64,000 bases of DNA from Datura wrightii (lineage: Eukaryota; Streptophyta; Magnoliopsida; Solanales; Solanaceae), in contig JASDFA010000007.1 in assembly GCA_035772735.1 (NCBI GenBank), positions 73,260,501 through 73,324,500 on the forward strand, given 5' to 3'. Under the pieces are notes generated by a model. The model searched no databases. It was not told the origin of the DNA and was given only the letters and a program-made list of their open reading frames with translations. Below, piece after piece: positions 55,342-64,000 of the stretch. Position numbers and translations under genes: made by a program. How positions within the stretch are numbered: position 1 is the first letter of the stretch; every line of letters starts with the position of its first letter.

Positions 55342-55954
55342 AACCCACGATCACCGAGGTTTGCCGATTTTGCTAATTACCTGGCCAACAACATTGTACC
55401 CGAAGACTTGAATTTCTAGCAAAAGAAGAAATTCATGCATGTTGTCCGAAAGTTCTTTTAGGATGAACCATACCTTTACTGAAGTTGTGCAGATGGTTTA
55501 ATACGACGATGATTTCCTGAAGTAGAGATGGTCCCAATTCTAGAGGCTTGTCATTCTTCCCCTGTTAGAGGTCATTATGGGAGTGTGTGAACAACAACTA
55601 AGTTGTTACAATGAGGGTTTTATTGGCCTACATTACATCAAGATGCCCATGACTTGGTGAAGCAATGTGATTAATGCCAGAGGACAGGGTGTATTTTGAG
55701 GCGATATGAACTTCCGCTAACACCAATCTTAGAGGTTGAGTTGTTCAATGTATAGGGGATTGACTTCATGGGCCCTTTATTAAGCTCTTATGGGAACACA
55801 TACATTTTGGTGGCGGTTGATTATGTCTTCAAATTGGTGGAAGCTGTTGCACTACCGAATAATGAAGGGAGGAGTATAACAACCTTTTAAAAAAAACATA
55901 TCTTCTCGCGGTTCCGTACTCCTAGAGCCATCATTAGTGCTGGAGGCTCTCAAA
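55342..55954 (+). pseudogene. Integrase fragment of E
   Basis: Degenerate but recognisable: FADFANYLANNIVPEDLNF, EACHSSPVRGHYG, YWPTLHQDAHDL, GIDFMGPLLSS, AVALPNNEGRSIT and TPRAIISAGGSQ, where the second catalytic Asp reads Ala. At about 55954 the sequence jumps into the palindromic-word spacer, so the last third of integrase and the post-pol hairpin are deleted. Many stops. Confidence 0.8.
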
Positions 55955-56663
55955 CTGGCGAAACGTCGAAGGTGCTTCGTGAAGCGCCGTTGGGGCGCCG
56001 ATCCTATCCAGCAAACTGAAGGTTGCAGGTAAATCGACGATCCTACCTGCTAAGTGCCATGTCAAAAAGTGGACCGCTGTTTTGTCGCCGCTGTCAACCA
56101 GTATACCTGGCAATGGATAGGGCATTGGTTTCTCACCCAGCAAAATTCCTAACACATTTCGCAAAATGCCGGTCAGCCGCTGATCTTGCTCCCAGAGTCT
56201 TGTACAGGTAATGTTAGCGGCAGACCCATCGGCGAACTTCCGGCCTATTTTGGCGACTGCCGATGTGCTCCATGGTGGAATACCCCTTTTTTGTTTCGAA
56301 AATACCCCAAAACCTTTCCAGTCCCCCAATTTTCTTTTCTCTTTTTTCTCCCCCGATCTCATTCCATCAAAAAGAACCATTACTTCCCACCTAACACCTA
56401 TTAATAACTACCATCCCAAACACCCATTCAACTTCCCCGCGTTTTCAATTTAAAAACCCCCAAATTACTTTTATCTTCTTCATTCCTCCACGAAGCTTAA
56501 CTTAGCAGTAGCATACACACAGTCAATTGGTGGTAAGAATTCTATCACTCATTGGTGACTAGTGGAAATACAACTGCCTCTCGCCAATGGTTCGCCATTA
56601 TCACCTGAGCATATCATATTCCTACCTGATTTCTTCTGTTTTCCTTGTTCTGGAGTTACAATA
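55955..56663 (+). other. Pre-ORF3 spacer of E
   Basis: No gene. 55955-56290 is a GC-rich array of the A/E word family (TGGCGAAACG, GCGCCGATCC, GGTCAGCCGCTGATC, CATCGGCGAAC). 56290-56660 is a C-rich then AT-rich leader. Before ORF3, TTTCCTTGTTCTGGAG ending at 56655 may be a decayed acceptor. The ORFs here (for example 55934-56380 on minus) are products of the array. Confidence 0.6.
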
Positions 56664-58224
56664 ATGGCACAATACAAACCTTTATTTGTACCATCATGTC
56701 TATTTCCCCACACTCTCACACAGGCCAAGCATTAGTGCATACCAGGAACACACAAGTTCGGTGCGGGCTGGAAGGAATGGAGGAGTATTATAGTGTTTTC
56801 AAGGAGAAGCATGTCATCCATGCAGAAGCTCAATTTGATGCAGAATCTTTCAAGACTGTATGCCCAGATATCTACTACCTGATTGTGGCCAATTTACCAC
56901 ATCAGTTGTCCCATATTTTCTAGAATTGGTGTGGGAATTCTATGCATCATATAGAGAAAGGCGACAGCTGATAAAGCATAAGGTTTGCCTTGAAGCATTC
57001 CCGTGCCTAACATCGATATGGGTTCGAGGGCAAGAGGTGTCTGTAACTCATAAAGCGATCAATTCGCTTTATTGGGACGAGCTGATTCCATCACACCCAA
57101 TATTCTGCAAGAAAGTGAAGGACAAATCAAAAAAATTCCAATGGGTAGCCAACTTGATTGAAAAAGGTTGACCACAATAGGCTATCTCTAGGGGCTTCAT
57201 TCATCGACATGATTTGAAATTCGAAGCCCGCATGTGGTTAGACTTGGTTTGTGCGAGGTCTATACCCTCTCGGAATACATCGAAAGTTCCAATTGAAGTT
57301 GCCATTCTCCTTTCTTGTATAATTGATCATGTACACATCAATATGGGGGAGATTATTGTCGATCAGTTCAGACGAAGGGCTAAGAAACAAGTCACAGCAT
57401 TGTTATTCCCTAACCTGGTGAATATGTTACGCATGTGGGTTGCTTGTACTTTGTTCCGACCATTGGGAAGGACTGTACAGGCCAAAAGTGTGATTACATT
57501 GGCCACTAAAACCGACAAAGGGGCTCCAATTATGAAGCGGGAAAAGTATACAGGGAACAAGACCCCGCCACCATCTTCGGCATCCACTCACACAACAGCT
57601 ACCCCGCTTGATACAGATGAGTTCCATAGTCCATGCCTCCTGATTTGCTCAACATTGCACAAAGGGACAAAATGCATGAGATTCAGCTTGTGCGGTTAGC
57701 CAAGGCTATTCCATCCATGATACAGATTGCCATCAAGAAAGCATTACAACCTGCTAAAGACAAGTTTACAAGCCTATGCTCTACAGTTGAAGTCCTTGAA
57801 AGCGAAGTTGGTACTTTAAGACAAGAGGTGTCTCCCTTACTACACCTCCATCCACTAGCCACCCAACCCCTTGTAAACCTGAGGCAATGCCCGCGAAGCC
57901 CGAAGCACCCAGAAGTCCGCCGGATGATTGGTGGTGGGATATGATAGTGATTCTGAGATAGTGTCCGCTGAGGAAGCCTATCATAGCTGACCTTCTCCAC
58001 CTATAATGCCCTCAGTGTATGATGTAGATCCTTCCTGGACACCAGGTGGAGTGGCAACGACGTCTTACCACGAGCTTCGCACTCTGCCGGACAATTGGGT
58101 GGTGCTAGGCCCCGGGCCACCTGTGGCACTCCTACATGACCTACGGCAACCTACGGCTGAGGAGATGGCTTCTTGGATTTTTGATGCCACCACATATACT
58201 TGGAAGTCACGGCCCAATCACTAA
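56664..58224 (+). pseudogene. ORF3 of E (plant transposon protein-like), broken
   Basis: ATG 56664 is followed by frame changes: 56645-56923 holds GMEEYYSVFKEKHVIHAEAQ; 56860-57699 (one frame, two internal stops at about 57169 and 57178) holds ELVWEFYASYRERRQLIKHK, VSVTHKAINSLYWDEL, FEARMWLDLVCARSIPSRN and PIEVAILLSCIIDHVHINMG; 57633-57944 a coiled-coil-like segment; 58006-58224 a C-terminal segment ending YTWKSRPNH. It is colinear with ORF3 of A. Confidence 0.7.
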
Positions 58225-60115
58225 CTCAATCAAGAAGCCTCTTTCTCCTTCTTGTCTTTTCTTTTGGATACATTGGGGACAATGTCTAATTTATGTTTGG
58301 GGGTGGGATGATTTTTGTTTTTGGGATGTTGAAAATTTTGTTTTTGGGGTGCTGGAACTTCTCTTAGGGGTCGATGGTTAATGATTGAATGGGGTCCTTG
58401 CAATAAATTGCAAAATTTTGCATGAAATTACCTAAAGTCTTAGTTCGTTTTCGCCTTTGTAAATAGTAGTGTAGTAATCAAAACTCCTAGGGTTTTATTT
58501 GGACCATGGTTCTTTACCGAGGAGTGTTCTTTTGTTTTTTTATATTCATTATCGAACCGGGTTGGCATTTCCCGATGATAGATTGAGCGGTTACATTCTT
58601 AAGGAAAAATTCCATGTTGTTTTGAGTCTTTTATGAAGTTGTTTTGAGAGGTACCACCGAAAATAAAAGAAAATTTAAATGGAATTTTAAAATGAGGGCA
58701 TGAAAATGAAGATAATGAGAAAATGTTGACACAATAGCATAGTATTCCTTGTCGTACATTAAAAATTCTTTGCTTTACTTATGAGTTTTACTACTTTGAT
58801 GCCCTAACTTGAAATCTTGTGATGAGAATGACTCGTGTGGACCCTTTAAGTGCGATGCCTTGTGTAGTGAGGAATTTTTGATGAGTCTCATGTATGACTT
58901 CTTGTCTAGAACTTGCCCCAAATGTGATTCAAGGTGATATTCTAGATGTAGTTGTGTTGAGAACATGATTTTAGGCTTTCCTTTGTCAAGTCACTTCACC
59001 CATATACCCTCCTTGAGCATTGATACTTGTCAGCCAATGTTGAGCCTTAGACTCTTTCTTTGGCAACCACAATACAAGCCTTAAGACCATTCTTAATACC
59101 TCTCTTTGGCACCCATTCTCCCTAAATGCTAGTAAAAAGATAGGGATGAAATAAGGCTTTAAGCCTAAGAAAAAGGGAGTGATAAAAATATGAGAAATGA
59201 GGCAAAAGCCTAAGTTTTGGGGTGTGCAAAAAGGGGAAAATAAGAATTTTAGTTTGAGGTAGCACCACATTGTGTCTAAATGCACAAAAGAATAACATGA
59301 AAAGAGAAAAACAATTCGTGTGAACCGGTGCTTTCACTTGAGGTAATAAGGCTAGTTGTGAAAGCCAAAGGGGTTATAAGGAGGGTTGTTAAAGAAAGAA
59401 AGGCAGAAACAATGAAAGAAGTGAAACAAAGTGAAGTGAGTGGAAGGAGTTGATGGGAGGCATGTGTACAAAAAGCATTAGGGAGGATCTAGTCACTACA
59501 ACAAAATTTTCATCCTATCCTTAACCCGCTCCTACATCATAACCCGCAAGCGCTAAATGATTCTAAGTGCAGCTACTCTACATTAAAGGCGAATTACATG
59601 AAGGGAAAGCCTATGGGTCAAGTGTGTACATGAAGTTTTGTTTTGGGAGAGTGAGTGTGATTATCTCTTCCAAACAATCCCTTATGTGCATTCAAAAGAT
59701 TACATGACAAAAGAATAGGGATTCTCATTTTGGTGAGTGGCATCATTCCTTTTTGAAGACACAAGGGCATTCAAAATTAATGTGTAAATATGGCATGAGA
59801 AGTATAAATTCTAAGGCAAGCTTTGAATGTGCACTGATTATGACTTGAGATGCTATGTGTATTTTATGGTGGAGCAGTGCCCTTGTTTTACTAAATGAAT
59901 CCTTTCATGAACCTTGTTGGTGGAAAGTGGTAGCTTATTTGAAACATCTTCGTTGTTTTGGTCTTTTGGGGTACTTACTTCTCTTTTTCTATAAGCTTGG
60001 TGAGCATTTTTTATTGGTTGTCATAGTTTAGGTGATTGGTGATGTTTAATTTTGTGTAGAAGTGGCATATTTTTCAATGAATGAGAATTGCATTACTTCT
60101 GGACAAGCAATGGTT
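58225..60115 (+). other. 3' UTR of E
   Basis: 1.9 kb colinear with 6410-8330 of A. Boxes at 58481-58615 and 59600-59665. No gene. Confidence 0.7.
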
Positions 60116-60129
60116 CAAGTTTGGGGGTT
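60116..60129 (+). other. Polypurine tract of E
   Basis: CAAGTTTGGGGGTT before the 3' LTR, the same string as in A. Confidence 0.7.
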
Positions 60130-61703
60130 TGATGAGTTGGAAATTTACCAACTCATTAGGATCTTAAGCTTGAGTTTTTTATTAGATTTTGAGTTGATTA
60201 TATGGATTTTATGCCCTTTTGCTTTTATTCCGTGCAGATGCTTAAGTGAGTAGCGAAGAGAAAAAATATAGAAAAAAGGAGGAAATGAGAACAAATTGGC
60301 GGTCCACCATTGAAAACTGGTGAAACACCGGCCAAAGGCCAATTATCACTGCCTCTGAGGAAAAATGCCACCGGCAAACCACAAGTTGCCAATTGTGACT
60401 CGCCAGTCCAATCACCGAAAGACACCCGATTTTCTGGAAAGAAGAACAAATATCCGGCGGTCCACGAATAGAGATTGGCCAAACGACGGATGAACCACCG
60501 ATGCTCATTGGAGTTGAGTGATGGCTCAGATAAGACACCTGGCGGTTCATGAATTTGAACTGGCGAATCACTGGTGTCTTCGCCGATTCAAGAATGATGC
60601 TCAAGGGTAAAATTATCTAGCATGAGAAAAGAGATAGAAGACGTCGTATTTTCCTTGATACAAATACTAGACAAAGTACTGTGTACTAGAGAGGATAGAG
60701 AGAGAAGAGCATATCACATCATTGTTTCCTTTCTTAGCTTTAGAACATTCTCTTAGTATAGAAAAGGATATTTTGATTGGTAAACTTTGAAAAAGTACTT
60801 TTCTCTACTTCTTCCTCTGAATAGTAAGTTCCAACCCTTGTTGGATACTATTTGTGAATTTGATTTTACTGCTCTTGTTATTAAATTCAATGAGTTTATT
60901 GATGAATGTTCTTTTGAACATCCTAATCATGAGTGGCTAAATCATTAACTAGAGGTGTACGATGATGAATACTTAATTACAGTGGGTATTGCTAGAGTCA
61001 TCTTCATATTGTTTAAATAAGTGTAAATATGTTAGATTCTCTTCAATCTATAAATGAAGATCCATTGATTATGATATGGGTCTATTTATTCTTTCTAGAT
61101 TATTGCTTGTAAAAGAATAGTTATGTATTGAAAGAGAATTTAATAGTGGGTATGGTTGAGAGATTGTGAAATTGGTCTAGAAATAACTAAAGTTGTTGTC
61201 TCACTACTTATTAGTTACTAATAGCTAGAAATTAGTGCAACTGCTAATCCAAATCTAATCGAGTTGAGTTAAATCGTGGCCAAAGGTTTGACAAAACTCT
61301 AGTAAGAGGTAGTTATAAGTCTGAAAAGTTGTAAATACCCACTTTCCGAGATTATTTACACTAATTGAACTTATAAGATGACCTAGAATGTCCCTATCTA
61401 GTTAGTATATCATCTACACCACACCTTTAGTCATTCACATTCTTGTTGACAACCTTGTTGATCTTGCTATTTTATTCCACTAAATTAGCAAACATAATTC
61501 ACCACAAATTCCAATCCCCCCAATTTATTTGTTCTTATGTCAAACTCTACGTGGTGCAAGCTAACTTTAATTTCTCAATCGACACTTGTAACTATCATTC
61601 ACTAGTCCTTGTGGGATTCGACCCTGGCACCCTTTGGGTTACTTGTTTTTATACTTCGGCCGTGCATATTCCTTGCATGAAAGATATATTTTGGATGTTA
61701 TCA
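60130..61703 (+). repeat. 3' LTR of element E
   Basis: TGATGAGTTGG to GTTATCA. Word array at about 60295-60600 (GGCGGTCCACC, ACCGGCAAACC). The TATA position reads GATACAAATA near 60658, altered from the 5' LTR. No gene. Confidence 0.85.
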
Positions 61704-61813
61704 TCCATCTTACACATGTTGTATGATCCAGATTTTGAGCCTCCAACCAACACAGGCGAGTTTGATCATTGACTGAGTGAGCTGCAAAATATAGAGATCA
61801 AGAGATTGAGTTA
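61704..61813 (+). pseudogene. ORF3 of element H, second part
   Basis: Directly after E the reading resumes with YDPDFEPPTNTGEFDH, then a TGA at 61770 and LSELQN. This joins VDISERTI at 51404 and matches the conserved region of ORF3 proteins that ends in a T-EFDYR-like motif (from memory). The remaining core is missing; at 61814 chromovirus-type LTR sequence begins. Confidence 0.6.
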
Positions 61814-62408
61814 TTATAATACCCCGAAAGTATCTAAGACTAGTATCGGGAGTTAATGGATGTTCAACAGAAAAGTTGGAAAAAATGTCACAGGACAACC
61901 CATTGAATGAGTCATGGGAAGCTCCCATGGACTGTTGGTCCCTGTCGTGGTAAGAGTATGGTCGGAAGGTCCAGGACAAAAGAGCCATGGGAAAACTCGT
62001 TGATCAAGGTAATGAGTCGTGGTAAGGAGTCGTTGTGAGAGTGGTCCTATTCAAGGTGAATGGCATGAGTCATGGTACGACTTGTTGTATGGGAAAATGA
62101 GTTGTGGTATGTTTCAATTGGGAGGACTTCCAAAAGGTGGTCAGTGGTGGCAACAGGCTGAAATGATGAGTCGTTGGGACTAGTAACGACTTATCCTGTA
62201 TAGTCATGGTTTAATACCTGAGTTTGGACTTTAGCAAAGTAATGGGAGGAAGTAAAGGATCGTTGTGAGGAATAAAAACTTGTTCTTTGAAGTCATTGTC
62301 ACAGGACCAGGGAAGGTAAGAAAGGATGGAAGGAAGCGAAGGGTGGATACCACGAGTCGTTGTATCAAAGGAAGACTCGTGGTATTGATCGTGGTCACTG
62401 ACAGTACA
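61814..62408 (+). repeat. LTR fragment, plus orientation (B2/G type)
   Basis: It starts TATAATACCCCGAAAG, like the LTR starts of B2 and G, and is filled with ACGAGTCGT words (exact core at about 62355). It is cut at about 62408, where LTR sequence of the opposite orientation follows. No gene. Confidence 0.5.
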
Positions 62409-63469
62409 AAATTTTAGAGATACTACATCATCATAACCGATATAATGGCTTTGCCCGAAACTTTATCATTCTTAAATCCACTCAATTCATTTTGCAACCA
62501 ATATTATAATTATGGGTAGCTTTAGAAACATTCTTTTCATCATCAAATCTCATCATCATCAAACATTCATCATCATTCTCTTCTTTCATGATCTTCTCAT
62601 CCATGGGCCTTTAATTTAGAAAACACAATTTTGATTAAAAAGTATTTAAAATCTACCCATGCTTAAAAAATCATCAATAGAAACATAATCTAATCATGCC
62701 CATGTATAGAAATTGAAGAATTATGCAATTGGGTGAAAACCCTATAACTTGATCATAGACATTTCTCATACTTAGATAGAGTTGGGCATGGTTGTGGAAG
62801 AAAACACCCACTCATAACCCTATATACCTGGAAGGGATTAATTCCACCAAATCTTTGATTATCCAAGAGGAAGTTTGATGGAAACCTTGAATACTATCGT
62901 TGAATCACCTCTTCAATCTCTCAAGCTTTCGTGCATGGTAGGAATAACTTAGAATAGGTTTTCCCCTATTAAAACCCACTAAAACGAGACTTAAATGTAG
63001 TATAGGACCCTAGGATTTATGAATTACGAAAAAACCCTTGCTGAAATCACAGAATTTGGCTGACTGCCTGTGCCCACTAGGGACTAGACGACTCGTGCTC
63101 ATAGGCCATGACTCGTGGCCATGAGTGGTCTGGTTCACTACTCAAAAAAACTAGGGGACCTTACGGTAGATACCATGACTCGTGGTGGGTGACCACGAGC
63201 CATGGCTTCTACTGCCAAGGCCTCCTTGCCAAACAACCAGCCTAGGCCACGGGAGACCTCACGAGTCGTGACGCCTGACCAGGTTTCATGGTCATGCCCA
63301 CGGTCTTCTCAACACACCATGCCAAACTTGCTTGACCACGAGTCACTTCACGACTCGTGGTCACTCTTAATGAGCCTCCTCATGATTCGTTCTGTGATCT
63401 GGTGCAAAATTTCAGTTTTTTCTGCGTTTTGATTCTCGGGTCGGATCCTTGGGTTCCTAGGGTATTACA
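62409..63469 (-). repeat. 3' LTR of element G, 5' part
   Basis: In element orientation it begins TGTAATACCCTAGG at 63469. The ACGACTCGTGG words occupy 63060-63400 (cores at about 63080, 63262, 63350). 62409-62950 matches the B2 LTR piece at 30340-30930 in reverse complement. The downstream LTR part present in B2 (41042-42065) is absent. The ORF 63202-63432 lies within the words and is not a gene. Confidence 0.7.
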
Positions 63470-63481
63470 ATATCTCCCCTT
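63470..63481 (-). other. Polypurine tract of G
   Basis: Minus strand AAGGGGAGATAT next to the LTR start; 63482-63712 is the 3' UTR, matching 16859-17094. Confidence 0.7.
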
Positions 63482-63712
63482 GGGAACATTCGTCCTAGAA
63501 TGTTAGAAACACCCAAAAATGCATAAACATGCAATCATCATATGCAAACACTGATCAATTTAACAGAAAACTAACAGAATGACTACCTCCAAAAAGAACT
63601 ACATAGCTGAACTGAATTCAGAAATCACATACATCTATCATAACCTAAAACAAACTTGCACACATAAACTGAACATGGAAACTGATTAGAGTCATAGAGA
63701 AAAACTTATACC

Positions 63713-64000
63713 TCAAGTCGGGACTGAGCCGGTAGAGAATAAGTGTGCATATTTAGCCATCATATCCGCTTTGGCTTCCCACGTAGCTGCTTCAACATGT
63801 CGATTCCTCCATAATACTTTAACTGAAGCTACTTTTATTTTCCTTAGCCTCTGAACCTGCAGATCTAGTATTCTACTGGAACTTCCTCATAGCTAAGGCT
63901 ATCCTTTACTCCAATGCTGTCCATCGGGACTACTAGAGCTGGATCTCCTAAACATATTTTCGAAAGTGATACATGAATCACGGGATGCACAGAAGATAAC
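63713..64000 (-). pseudogene. Pol C-terminus of G: chromodomain
   Basis: On the minus strand, running in from beyond the window: LSSVHPVIHVSLSKICLGDP, then the chromodomain (LQVQRLRKIKVASVKVLWRN, ATWEAKADMMAKYAHLF) and a stop at 63713-63715. A one-base deletion near 63873 shifts the frame at the start of the chromodomain. Similarity to the end of the F pol is strong. Rest of the element lies outside. Confidence 0.85.

Larger units (their letters stand above)
51404..61708 (+). mobile_element. Element E: Athila-like, family of A, internally deleted
   Basis: LTRs 51409-52981 and 60130-61703 (1573 and 1574 bp, clearly older, with differences roughly one in ten at the left end) flank a 7.1-kb interior. 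ACCAT (51404-51408) and TCCAT (61704-61708) are a target duplication with one change, and the H ORF3 reads across the insertion. The gag core, protease and the integrase C-terminus are missing; RT, RNase H, part of integrase and ORF3 remain, complementary to the losses in A. Confidence 0.85.

Overview
This is a plant genomic window made almost entirely of nested LTR retrotransposons of the Ty3/Gypsy superfamily. I see no host gene, rRNA gene, tRNA gene or bacterial-type feature. AT-rich DNA, two classes of primer-binding site (tRNA-Asp type and initiator-tRNA-Met type), plant chromovirus chromodomains and a downstream ORF resembling the 'putative plant transposon protein' family all point to a eudicot. 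Solanaceae is my best guess, from memory of similar LTR ends, and is not proven here. Two lineages are present: Athila/Tat-like elements (A, B1, C, E, H, plus strand), which carry a third ORF (ORF3) between pol/protease and the 3' LTR, and Tekay/Del-type chromoviruses (F, G, I on minus; B2 on plus).

Layout. 1-9901: element A (5' LTR cut by the window edge), with gag remnants, protease and a broken ORF3 but no RT/RH/integrase; its 3' LTR ends inside the gag of B1. 9902-16858: B1, the only Athila-like copy with a full gag-PR-RT-RH-INT order, decayed by many stops, followed by a duplicated hairpin, a palindromic-word array and the start of ORF3. 16859-42065: 3' end and 2.36-kb LTR of a chromovirus-like element (B2), split twice: by solo LTR J (17696-30326), itself split by complete Tekay-type element F (18228-28124, target duplication TTAGG), and by complete element C (31069-41036, target duplication TTGAG). 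42066-44773: 3' UTR and 3' LTR that I assign to B1. 44774 to about 50000: minus-strand chromovirus I, into whose pol B1 appears to have inserted. About 50300-51408 and 61704-61813: element H (ORF3 fragment), split by Athila-like element E (51409-61703). 61814-63469: two chromovirus-type LTR fragments in opposite orientation. 63470-64000: 3' end of chromovirus G.

The most interesting signal is a recurrent package in the Athila-like elements. Elements A and C have both lost RT, RNase H and most or all of integrase, yet keep gag-protease, a hairpin just after the stop codon with compensatory base changes between families, a spacer of family-specific palindromic words that also occur in the LTRs, a 3' splice-site-like signal directly upstream of ORF3, ORF3 itself, and conserved boxes in the 3' UTR. 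Element C has about 13 differences between its two 1462-bp LTRs by my count, a perfect target duplication and an undisrupted ORF3, so this reduced form seems to have moved recently, presumably with enzymes supplied in trans. Polyproteins and splicing are inferred from sequence; all LTR identities are by-eye counts.
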